Shown here: in pieces, positions 27,713 to 35,700 of the stretch
Position numbering within the stretch: the stretch's first letter is position 1
Layout of the letters: every line of letters begins with the position of its first letter
Source: Deltaproteobacteria bacterium
GTDB taxonomy: Bacteria; Myxococcota; B64-G9
Direction of reading: 5' to 3'
Length of the DNA: 36,934 nucleotides
NCBI GenBank assembly: GCA_030591445.1
Contig: JAUVBB010000007.1
Span: 1 to 36,934 of the forward strand
Notes under the pieces: generated by a model
What the model saw: only the letters and a program-made list of their open reading frames with translations
What the model was told of the DNA's origin: nothing
The model's database searches: none
Program-made: the position numbers and the translations under genes

Positions 27713-29455
27713 ATGAAAACCAAAGCCTGGCAAAAGTCAAAATGGCCGAAAGGTGTCCCTAAGGAAATAACCGGTTTCGAAAAACCGTTGCAATCTATGC
27801 TTGATGATTCTGCCGACGCTTATCCCGATAATGAATTCACGATTTTTGCCGGTACTTCTCAGACCTACCGGGAAGTTCGTGATACCGCCAATCGAATCGC
27901 AAACTTCCTGGTCTCGCGTGGAATTAAAAAAGGAGATCGGGTAGCCATCTTCCTGCCCAATCTTCCCCACTATCCGGCTATCTTTTTCGGTATTCTCAAG
28001 GCCGGCGCGGTCTGCGTGACCTGTAATCCGCTTTACAAGGCCATGGAGCTCAAGACCCAACTCAACGATTCGGGCGCCAAAGCAGTTTTTGTCATGGATC
28101 ACCCCGAATTCTACCCAACCGCGCAGAAATCCCTTTCCGGCACCGATGTTGAGACCGTGGTCATTTGTGGCGTCAAATCCTATTTACCACCGTTGAAAGG
28201 CTTCTTGGGCGGTCTGCTAGGCAAGATTCCCAAGGCCGACAGTCATGATCCCGGCCATTTCTTTTTCGACGAGATTGTCGCCTCCGCCTCGACCCAGGCG
28301 CCTTCGATCGACATCAACCCGGCCCAGGACCTGGCCCTGGTGATTTACACCGGCGGGACCACCGGCGTACCCAAGGGCGCCTGCCTGACCCATGCAAATT
28401 TCGTTTACGACGTCATGGCCGTTCACGAATGGGCCAGGATTGTCCACGAGCCTGGGGCCAAGCCCGAGACAGTCCGCAAGGGCGGTTTCCATTGTTTCCT
28501 GGGCGTTTTGCCCTGGTATCATAGCTTTGGCCTGACCACCTGCATGCTGTGGACGACCTTTACCGCCAGCCGGCTGGTCTGTGTGCCCAATCCCCGGGAG
28601 GGCAATCCCCCCTTTACCGAAGTGCTCAAAACCGTTGAAAAATACAAATGCACCGCCTTTGCCGGCGTGCCTACCATCTTCATCGCTTTTACCAATCATC
28701 CTTTGATCGATCAGTTCGATCTGTCCTCGGTTCTCGTGTGCGGGTCGGGCGGCGCCCCGCTTCCGGTTGAAGTCGCCAAGCAATTCGAGGAAAAAACCGG
28801 CTCCATCATCTTCGAAGGATATGGACTGAGTGAAACCTCCCCGATCGTCAGCCTCAACCCGACCAACGTAAAAGAACGCAAGTTCGGCTCGGTGGGAAAA
28901 CCCCTGCCCTCTACCGACATCAAGATCCTAGACTCCGATACCGGCACCGAAGAACTACCCCAGGGCGAGGATGGAGAAATCGCCGTTTCCGGCCCGCAAG
29001 TCATGCAAGGATACTGGAATCGACCCGCCGAGACCAAGGAAGTCATGCGTGAAATCGAAGGCAAACGCTTCTTCCTGACCGGAGACATCGGCCATTTTGA
29101 CAAAGATCATTTCGTGGTCATCACTGATCGTAAAAAAGATCTTATCCTGGTGGGCGGCTTTAATGTGTATCCGCGCGAAGTAGAAGAGATCCTGTTCCAG
29201 CACCCGAAAGTCCTGCAGGCCGCCGTGGTAGGCGTTCCCGATGCCAAAAGCGGAGAAATGGTCAAGGCCTTTTTGCAGCTCAAACCCGACCAACATGCGA
29301 CCACCAAAGAAATCATGGACTTTTGCAAAGAGAATATGGCCGGCTACAAACGGCCACGCACAGTAGAGTTTCGCGATGAACTGCCCACTTCGGTGGTAGG
29401 CAAGGTTTTGCGCCGCGTGCTACGTGACGAGGAAATCAAGAACCAGTCGGCGTAA
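27713..29455 (+). CDS. Long-chain fatty acid-CoA ligase (AMP-binding)
   Basis: 580 residues from ATG 27713, with GGAGGG upstream; the longer open frame upstream is a shadow of the crotonase gene. Adenylate-forming motifs appear in order: YTGGTTGVPKG (about 212), GYGLSETSP (about 370), TGD (about 456) with the ITDRKKDLI hinge, and the C-terminal lysine region GKVLRR. It activates fatty acids to acyl-CoA with ATP. A possible weak promoter, TTGCAC (27632-27637), 17 nt, TATATG (27655-27660), lies upstream. It is followed 25 bp later by a small gene probably in the same transcript. Confidence 0.93.
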   Translation: MKTKAWQKSKWPKGVPKEITGFEKPLQSMLDDSADAYPDNEFTIFAGTSQTYREVRDTANRIANFLVSRGIKKGDRVAIFLPNLPHYPAIFFGILKAGAVCVTCNPLYKAMELKTQLNDSGAKAVFVMDHPEFYPTAQKSLSGTDVETVVICGVKSYLPPLKGFLGGLLGKIPKADSHDPGHFFFDEIVASASTQAPSIDINPAQDLALVIYTGGTTGVPKGACLTHANFVYDVMAVHEWARIVHEPGAKPETVRKGGFHCFLGVLPWYHSFGLTTCMLWTTFTASRLVCVPNPREGNPPFTEVLKTVEKYKCTAFAGVPTIFIAFTNHPLIDQFDLSSVLVCGSGGAPLPVEVAKQFEEKTGSIIFEGYGLSETSPIVSLNPTNVKERKFGSVGKPLPSTDIKILDSDTGTEELPQGEDGEIAVSGPQVMQGYWNRPAETKEVMREIEGKRFFLTGDIGHFDKDHFVVITDRKKDLILVGGFNVYPREVEEILFQHPKVLQAAVVGVPDAKSGEMVKAFLQLKPDQHATTKEIMDFCKENMAGYKRPRTVEFRDELPTSVVGKVLRRVLRDEEIKNQSA

Positions 29456-29480
29456 CCGGAAACAAAAGGAGAATCCCGTA

Positions 29481-29804
29481 ATGATCGACCAAGTCAAAAA
29501 AGCCGCCCTCAACCAAGCAATGAAGCTCTTGTCCAATCCCAAACTCGGCGAATGGCTAAGCGATCCGCGTTTTACCGGCGCCATCTCCAAAGGCCTCGAA
29601 CTGCACGACCAGTTCCGAACCAACGTAGAGAGCGGCATCCGCAACCTGACCGACTCGCTCAACCTGGCCTCCAAAGACGACCTGGGCTCCCTGCGCCAGA
29701 AACTCAACCAGGTAGAACACCACGTAGGCGATCTAGAAACCAAACTCTCCGCCAAAGCGCCCAAAAAACGCAGCCCCCGCAAAAAGAAAACCCCAACCGC
29801 ATAG
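29481..29804 (+). CDS. Small helical protein with lysine-rich tail (phasin-like?)
   Basis: 107 residues from ATG 29481, with AAAGGAG 9-10 nt upstream. It is predicted to be mostly helical, with a heptad-like stretch (DDLGSLRQKLNQVEHHVGDLETKL, about 66-89). It ends in a basic, Pro/Lys-rich tail (PKKRSPRKKK) that could bind nucleic acid or a granule surface. Its place directly after an acyl-CoA ligase and its coiled-coil-plus-basic-tail layout recall PhaF/phasin-type proteins, but no family was firmly recognised. The gene ends ahead of a nested palindromic repeat. Confidence 0.7.
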   Translation: MIDQVKKAALNQAMKLLSNPKLGEWLSDPRFTGAISKGLELHDQFRTNVESGIRNLTDSLNLASKDDLGSLRQKLNQVEHHVGDLETKLSAKAPKKRSPRKKKTPTA

Positions 29805-29840
29805 CCAGTCTATTGATTCCAAGGGAGAGGTAACCCCCTC

Positions 29841-30059
29841 ACACGTCATCCCCGAAATGTTTCGAGACTGTCGATTTTTAGACATCCAACCAAAAAAGTC
29901 ATCCCCGAGACGTTTTTGTCGGGGACCCAGTTTTCTCTGACATCTTGTATTAGCGGGTTATTCGTGAGATCCCCGACAGAAACTTTTCGGGGATGACTAC
30001 CTATTTTTTTCTGTATTTCTATTAATCGACAGTCTCGAAACGTTTCGGGGATGACGTGT
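29841..30059. repeat. Outer 36 bp inverted repeat enclosing another palindromic element
   Basis: 29841-29876 and 30024-30059 are inverted copies with one mismatch (ACACGTCATCCCCGAAA ... TCGAGACTGTCGATT). They start with the same GTCATCCCCGAAA end as the inner 100 bp element, so the unit looks like one family member carrying another. It fills most of the 352 bp convergent gap between the 29481-29804 gene and the response regulator gene. The rest of the gap shows no gene. Confidence 0.8.
29898..29997 (-). repeat. 100 bp palindromic dispersed element, copy B (inverted relative to copy A)
   Basis: The reverse complement begins GTCATCCCCGAAAAG and ends CTCGGGGATGAC, aligning gap-free with copy A at 12137-12236 over all 100 bases with 14 substitutions. 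The core (AATACA-GATGT-AGAGAAA) is conserved as well as the ends, so the copies share an origin rather than just similar hairpins. Confidence 0.8.
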
Positions 30060-30156
30060 TTTTTCACATCTAAGAATCGCTAGTCTTGAAACCTTATGGA
30101 GCGACTGCTCTATTTGGGACAATGCTTACAACAACGAGTTGTCTCTACCGAATCAT

Positions 30157-30648
30157 CTACTTTTCTTTGTTTTTCTCTAAATCGCGCAGCTTGCGCAAGA
30201 TACCCAGGGCTGACTCGCCCTGGGCCAGATTCAACATCTCGTTGACCTTGTCCTCGTTGAGCTGCAGCTTTCGTTGCACCCGTTTGTGATAGGCGTCTTT
30301 GAGTACCTGGAGCAGTTCCTCGGTCTCGCAGGGCTTCTGCAGATAGGTGTAGGAGCCTAGCTTGGTGCATTCGACCGCCGAGTCGATGGAACCGTGGCCG
30401 GTCAATATCACCACTTCCATGTCGGGATGTTTTTCCTTGATGGCTTCTAAAACTTCTTCTCCGCTCATGCCAGGCATCTTCAAATCCACCAGGGCCAAAT
30501 CGAAAGACTGCTGATCGGCGACCTTGACCGCGTCCGCGCCGCGGTTGACCGGAGTGACATCGAAACCGCGCATGGACAAGCGCTTGGTCAAGGTCTGTAA
30601 AAACCTCTCTTCGTCGTCTACTACCAGCAACTTGATATTATCTGTCAT
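30157..30648 (-). CDS. Single-domain response regulator
   Basis: 163 residues from ATG 30648, with AGGAG 7 nt upstream. The receiver domain covers residues 5-122, with the acidic pair in VVDDEE, phospho-acceptor D55 (LVDLKMPG), T83 and K105 (LQKPC), all intact. There is no DNA-binding or enzymatic output, only about 40 helical, charged residues at the end. Its receiver closely resembles that of the neighbouring receiver-transporter fusion (shared KRLSMRG, MxGEEVL, LTGxGSI and YLQKPC blocks), so the two probably arose by duplication. It lies 20 bp after the fusion gene and likely shares its operon and kinase. Confidence 0.92.
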   Translation of the reverse strand: MTDNIKLLVVDDEERFLQTLTKRLSMRGFDVTPVNRGADAVKVADQQSFDLALVDLKMPGMSGEEVLEAIKEKHPDMEVVILTGHGSIDSAVECTKLGSYTYLQKPCETEELLQVLKDAYHKRVQRKLQLNEDKVNEMLNLAQGESALGILRKLRDLEKNKEK

Positions 30649-30668
30649 GACAATTCTCCTTTGCACGC

Positions 30669-32765
30669 CTAAAAGCCTATCCAACGCCAGTATCCGAATA
30701 TACCCCAACTCCAGAACACCGCGAAGGCCAGCAATGTAATCATGGTCCCATGTTTCAGGAAATCACTCAACTTGACCAGTTGTTCGCCGGTATCCAGATC
30801 GCGGGCCAAGGAATAAGCGATGGCGTTATTGGGAGTACCAATGATCAGCATATTGGCAAACGAGGAAGAAAAAGCAGTGGAAAATCCGACCGCCCAGGGA
30901 TGAGTTCCCGAAATCGAAGCCATGGGAACCGTGATTGGCCCCAAGGCCGACACCGTGGCCCCATCACTCATGAAATTGGTTAATATTCCGGTAAACAAGC
31001 TGGAGGCCACGCATAGCCCCTCGCCATGAGAAAGGACCTCTGGTAAGGCTTTGACGAAACCGTCGGCAATCCACAACGCCGCACCGGTATCGGCCAACCC
31101 CACGCCCATGGCACAGGCACTGCCATAGAGCATGACCACATCCCAGGAGATCTTGTTGATATCGCGCCAGGCCATGATGCGAAAAATCGACATCAAGACC
31201 AGACCCAGCAGTACCGGCCCACCCATACCGATGGTATCACTGGCAAAACACCAGAGAAAGACAACCAGAATCAAAATGGCCGCGGTCATGTATTCTTTGC
31301 CGGTCATGCGCCCGATCTTCTCGGACTCTTTCCGGACGATGCTGGCCACATCCAGCTTCTTTACCTTTATTTTGCGCCTGAATACCAAGAAGAAATAAGA
31401 AGCGATCACCAAAGCCATCACCGGCACGAAAGGAAAGCCATACTTCATCCATTGGCCGAAACTGGGTGCCACCCCATAGTCGGCCAAGATGCCAATCATC
31501 ACGGCATTGCGACCGCCGGCGGCCGGCGAACCCGGACCACCCTGGTTGGCCACGAAGCAGATGGACAGGATAAGCATGACCGCCAGGGAGCGGTCTATCT
31601 TGATTCCCGCGGCTTTGATTCCCGCCATGTAAACCACCATCAACATGGGGGCAATGAAGGCAACCAGCGCGTGTTCCGAGAGAAAAGAGGCAGTGATCGC
31701 CAACAATGGAAGGAACAAGAACAAGTAGGCGGTGATCGATCGACTGGTGCCCAGCAACAGCAAGCCAATACGCCGGTCGAGACCGGTCTTGGCAATACCC
31801 ACCGACATGGCCAACACACCCATGATGAACAATACGGCGTCCTTGGCATAGGCCTTGGCCACATAGTTGGGGGAAAAGACACCGAAGAGATACATCAACA
31901 CGCCCACCAACAAGGCCGTGAATCCAAGCGGCAACGCACCCGAGGCCCAAAACAAGGCCGCGATCACCAGGATGCCGAGCATCACTTGGGCCTTTTGGGC
32001 AGTCTCGGTCGGCGTCAAAGCTCTCTTGATCTCGCTGCCATCCGGCCCTTCTTCCTTCACCGAGCGTTTGGCGGTCTTGCTGTAATAACCGGCAATGGAG
32101 TCACCGGTGGCCATTTGACGATAGCCCGAGTAGCCGGCGATGCTGTCGGTCATCTCACCCGTTTTTTTCACATCTAGCAGGCGAACCAGGCTTTCGGGAG
32201 CCGGCATGAAATACAAGATCGAAAACAGCAAGGCCCCCAATATCATCACCCCGGGGCGAGACTGGTGGGTACCTTTCAACCAGTCCCAAATCGAACGCGA
32301 CTCGACCTGGTGCACCTCCAGGCGCGCCATGGCGTACACTTTTTCCTTGGCCGCCGCGTCGATGGTGCTCGTTAGCTCTTCGGTATCGCAAGGTTTTTGC
32401 AAGTATGCGAAGGCATCGAGGCGACCGGTTGCGGTGGCCGATTCGATGCTGCCAAAACCAGTGAGCATGATCACTTGCACCTCGGGAGCGATCTTTTTGA
32501 CCTCCCGGAGCACCTCCTCGCCCATGAGCTTGGGCATCTTGCGGTCCAGGACAACTACATCCGGGCGAGTCAAACGCACGATGCGAATGGCATCCTCGGG
32601 ATCCCCGGTGTCCTGTACCTGATACCCGCGCATAGACAGGCGCTTAGCCAAACTTTCTCGGTACCGATCTTCGTCATCGACCAGTAGGAGCTTGATCTTG
32701 CTGGCTGCCGGTTCGTTCTTCTTTTCGTCTAGTCCCTCTCCGGCGCCGTTCTTCTCTTCTGACAT
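30669..32765 (-). CDS. Receiver domain fused to a DASS/SLC13-like membrane transporter
   Basis: 698 residues from ATG 32765, with AGGAGG 5 nt upstream. Residues 25-145 form a complete receiver domain: D30/D31, phospho-acceptor D74 (VVLDRKMP), T102 and K124 (YLQKPC). A first membrane segment (about 172-187) and a polar loop with DSIAGY twice (207, 222) lead to about ten further segments from 260 to 692. These match the divalent anion:Na+ symporter/ArsB-like fold, with GTPNNAIAYSL at 643 and two helical hairpin motifs. The hairpin signatures, usually SNT, read SEH (363) and SDG (600), so substrate and ion preference may differ. The arrangement implies transport gated by phosphorylation. It lies between a kinase gene and a lone receiver gene. 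Confidence 0.9.
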   Translation of the reverse strand: MSEEKNGAGEGLDEKKNEPAASKIKLLLVDDEDRYRESLAKRLSMRGYQVQDTGDPEDAIRIVRLTRPDVVVLDRKMPKLMGEEVLREVKKIAPEVQVIMLTGFGSIESATATGRLDAFAYLQKPCDTEELTSTIDAAAKEKVYAMARLEVHQVESRSIWDWLKGTHQSRPGVMILGALLFSILYFMPAPESLVRLLDVKKTGEMTDSIAGYSGYRQMATGDSIAGYYSKTAKRSVKEEGPDGSEIKRALTPTETAQKAQVMLGILVIAALFWASGALPLGFTALLVGVLMYLFGVFSPNYVAKAYAKDAVLFIMGVLAMSVGIAKTGLDRRIGLLLLGTSRSITAYLFLFLPLLAITASFLSEHALVAFIAPMLMVVYMAGIKAAGIKIDRSLAVMLILSICFVANQGGPGSPAAGGRNAVMIGILADYGVAPSFGQWMKYGFPFVPVMALVIASYFFLVFRRKIKVKKLDVASIVRKESEKIGRMTGKEYMTAAILILVVFLWCFASDTIGMGGPVLLGLVLMSIFRIMAWRDINKISWDVVMLYGSACAMGVGLADTGAALWIADGFVKALPEVLSHGEGLCVASSLFTGILTNFMSDGATVSALGPITVPMASISGTHPWAVGFSTAFSSSFANMLIIGTPNNAIAYSLARDLDTGEQLVKLSDFLKHGTMITLLAFAVFWSWGIFGYWRWIGF

Positions 32766-32803
32766 CAATACCTCCTAGCGTCGCTTGGGGCTACCAAGGC
32801 GAA

Positions 32804-34513
32804 TTACATGTTTGAGATCGGCAGCAAAATGACAAAATTCGTACCCTTGCCTTCTTCGCTTTCGACCTCGATGCGCCCCCCGTTGGCCTCTACAATCCCA
32901 TAACTAATGGAAAGGCCCAAACCAGTTCCCTTCCCTACCACCTTGGTGGTAAAGAAAGGAAAGAAAATCTTCTCCAGAACCTCCAGCGACATGCCACAAC
33001 CGGTATCCTCCACCTCGATGCGCACCCAGTCCTTGTCCCGCTTGGTGCGCACCGTGATGCGGCCATCGTCCTCGATGGCGTCCTTGGCATTGTTGAGCAG
33101 ATTCAAGAACACCTGGTCCATCTGGTTGCGATTGATCATCAACAGCGGCAAACCCTCTTCGAACTCGCGCACCACCTTAATGTCGGAGACCGAGAAATCG
33201 GTTTTTTTAACATCCAACACGCGGTCAATCATCAGGTTGATATCGGTCTCTTCCGGGTCGGGCTCATGCTTGCGCGCAAAGGCCATCAGTTTCTTGGTAA
33301 TGGATCGCCCGCGCATGGTCGCTTCTTTGATAGCCCCCAGACGCTCCCGAAACTCATCGTAATCCACCGTTTGGCCAAATTGAGGATCGAGGATGTCGAT
33401 CAGCATGGCCGCTTCTTCGTAAATAATGGCCAGGGGGTTGTTGATTTCATGGGCGACGCCGGCCGCCATCTCTCCCACCGAAGCCAACTTGGCCGCATTG
33501 AACAACTGCAAGCGCAGGGTTTCCTTGGCCGAGTCCGCGGCCTCCAGGCGTCCAATTAACTTCTTGGAGGATCGAACCACCACGAACAATATGGAAATCA
33601 CCGCCAACAATAGAATCCCGGCCAACATCAGCCGCGCTTGGTGGAGCGAGGCATAAGCCTTGGCCTCGGGCACCCGTACCACCAAAGCCCACTCATTCTC
33701 GGTCAACCAGGCCAGCGCCCGCAGATATTCACGCCCGCCCACGGAGACCTCGGTCACCTCGGTCTCGGGCGTCCGTTCGGGCATCAGGCTCTTGTCCGCC
33801 GCCACCTCTTTTCGGGTAGAAAAGGTCTGGCGAATTCCCTCGGGGTTGACGATGAAGGCTTCGGCGTCCTTGAACAGATAAGAGCTGGAGACGAACTCGC
33901 CAAACTTCTCCGGGTCGACACTGGCCCGTAAGGTCCACAGTCCGTCTTTTCCCGGTCGACGAACCGCGATGCTGAAGTGAGGCTTGTCGCGAAAACCAAG
34001 GTATACGTCGCTGATCACATGCCGCGATTTTTGCGACTGCAATTTTCGAAACCAGGTTTCTTGGGCATAGTTTTTGCCGACCAAATCGGGAAATGGCCCG
34101 GCATAAGCCACCAATTCACCGTCGGGACGGAAAAGCCCCAGATCGACGAAGGCAGGACTTTCGCGGCGCAAGTCCCCGAGCACCGCCTTCATCTCATTCG
34201 CGCTGTACGGAACCGGCAGCACTTCATCTCTGAATTCGCTCCTTATATTCGACACCCGCTCTTGCAGAAACAAATCGATAGTGTTTCTTTGATTCTCGGC
34301 AATGGAGCGCATGTGGTTATCGATACCTTCATGAATGTTCCGGCTATACTCAAAGTAGAAAAGAACCGAAAGAACCAACAAAGGAGTCAGGTAAACCACG
34401 GTCAATCGCCAACGCATCTTGCTGCGCAGTTGATCGAAATAGGCATGATCGTGATGTTGGGAGGATTTCAAAAGTGGATAATGAGGATCTTTGGAACCCT
34501 TACGCGTATCCAT
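32804..34513 (-). CDS. Membrane sensor histidine kinase with periplasmic sensing domain
   Basis: 569 residues from ATG 34513, with AAGGA upstream. Membrane segments at about 37-55 and 294-313 bound a 240-residue periplasmic domain of Cache/PAS type ([31 protein letters not shown]). The cytoplasmic part has a HisKA domain with H355 (GVAHEINNP), then ATPase motifs [17 protein letters not shown] and GTGLGLS. It belongs to the NtrB/DctB-like class. It is the first gene of the leftward trio and 38 bp before the receiver-transporter fusion, its likely phosphorylation target. Dicarboxylate-sensing DctB kinases have the same overall plan, so an organic acid ligand is conceivable but unproven. Confidence 0.93.
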   Translation of the reverse strand: MDTRKGSKDPHYPLLKSSQHHDHAYFDQLRSKMRWRLTVVYLTPLLVLSVLFYFEYSRNIHEGIDNHMRSIAENQRNTIDLFLQERVSNIRSEFRDEVLPVPYSANEMKAVLGDLRRESPAFVDLGLFRPDGELVAYAGPFPDLVGKNYAQETWFRKLQSQKSRHVISDVYLGFRDKPHFSIAVRRPGKDGLWTLRASVDPEKFGEFVSSSYLFKDAEAFIVNPEGIRQTFSTRKEVAADKSLMPERTPETEVTEVSVGGREYLRALAWLTENEWALVVRVPEAKAYASLHQARLMLAGILLLAVISILFVVVRSSKKLIGRLEAADSAKETLRLQLFNAAKLASVGEMAAGVAHEINNPLAIIYEEAAMLIDILDPQFGQTVDYDEFRERLGAIKEATMRGRSITKKLMAFARKHEPDPEETDINLMIDRVLDVKKTDFSVSDIKVVREFEEGLPLLMINRNQMDQVFLNLLNNAKDAIEDDGRITVRTKRDKDWVRIEVEDTGCGMSLEVLEKIFFPFFTTKVVGKGTGLGLSISYGIVEANGGRIEVESEEGKGTNFVILLPISNM

Positions 34514-34621
34514 GCTACGTCCTTTATGGCAATGAACACAACCAGAATCTACGTTAACGACCTTTTACCAGTCAGCGCAAGGATAAACTGAAATAAAAGT
34601 TTCGTCCCGCCTCAATCAAAT

Positions 34622-35245
34622 CTATTTATCGCTCTTCTTTTCCATCCCCACTGTCATGCGTAATTTTACCACATCCGATTTTTCAATAAAACCGAGCAGA
34701 TTCCGCCATATTTTGTGGAAACCGAACCCCCCTTCCCGCATTTCACGAACTGCATCGGCTTTCGACCAATTTTCAAAAACCAGCCGGTAAAAAGCCACCA
34801 TGGTCCCCGTCCGATCAGCGCCATGTTTACAATGGACAAACACCGGCCGATTTTTCTCCTGGGCCATAATTTCAAGGAAACGCACAACTTCCTCTTCTTC
34901 TGCATTGAAGGGATTGAAGAAGATACGTTCATACTTCAACTTGGTGCCACGCAAATCGTCCCGGTCCGAGTGGGTGGTACGCAAGTTGACCACCGTACGC
35001 ACCCCCATTTTCTCCAATTCAGCAAAACCCTTTTTCTCCGGCTGCGCCCCCCGATAAAGCCCATCACTCACCCGATGTAAATTGGGCAAACCCGGCTTGT
35101 CCACCGCCTGCGCCCAACTTGCCGGCCGCTCCCCCTTCTCCTGCGGCGCCCCCGCCTGAACCACCAAAGCCAAACTCAACATCAACAAGCAAACGCCCAG
35201 CGAGACCCTCTTTCGAGAATTTTCCCTCATCATCATTAACCCCAT
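34622..35245 (-). CDS. Exported tyrosine/dual-specificity phosphatase
   Basis: 207 residues if begun at ATG 35245; several nearby ATGs (35236, 35233, 35230) are also possible, and the ribosome site is unclear. A signal peptide (VSLGVCLLMLSLALVVQAGA) suggests export. The catalytic P-loop is HCKHGADRTG, with C139 and R145. LYRGAQPEKKGFAELEKMGV and VVNLR are typical of the DSP-type phosphatases found in bacteria. It could dephosphorylate proteins or small phosphate compounds in the periplasm. It is 108 bp from the kinase gene on the same strand and may be transcribed ahead of it. Confidence 0.85.
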   Translation of the reverse strand: MGLMMMRENSRKRVSLGVCLLMLSLALVVQAGAPQEKGERPASWAQAVDKPGLPNLHRVSDGLYRGAQPEKKGFAELEKMGVRTVVNLRTTHSDRDDLRGTKLKYERIFFNPFNAEEEEVVRFLEIMAQEKNRPVFVHCKHGADRTGTMVAFYRLVFENWSKADAVREMREGGFGFHKIWRNLLGFIEKSDVVKLRMTVGMEKKSDK

Positions 35246-35299
35246 TTCTTTCGGTTCCTGAACAAGCCGCGACTTTATCACCCCGCTAGCCAGCATTCA

Positions 35300-35694
35300 A
35301 TTCCCCAAGGATCTATTCTACTCAGCGACTTGAACTTACTCATGGGTATGGAAAAAGGATTGAGTAAGAAACGTTCATTCAGGAACGGCTCTGGATGACT
35401 GTGTTGGGTCAATATTTTAGACCGCCAACGATAGATGAATGTCCAAGGCATTAATTGCCTTGAAATTTTCCTGGATTTACCATAATATTTGAATGTTTTC
35501 GTGCTGTTGCTCCCTATCTATCAGGAAGACGCAGCCTAATGGATGTTGAGATTGAAGCAACGATGAATATGGATGGATGAATCTGCATTGCAGGGGGATT
35601 CAGCAGCATCTGAATTCACTTCCATTCCGCGCAAAGACATATACCGCAGCAAATAGATGTACGGGCGTGGCTCTGTAATGGAGCAAACGGGAGG
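35300..35694. other. Intergenic region with a 7 bp palindrome, no gene seen
   Basis: About 400 bp of AT-richer sequence between the divergent phosphatase and cysteine-rich lipoprotein genes. The only clear structure is CAAGGCA-TTAAT-TGCCTTG at 35443-35461, a perfect 7 bp inverted repeat with a 5 nt centre, which could be a regulator site. A minus ORF at 35616-35864 overlaps the start of the next gene and looks like a shadow. Confidence 0.5.
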
Positions 35695-35700
35695 ATGAAG

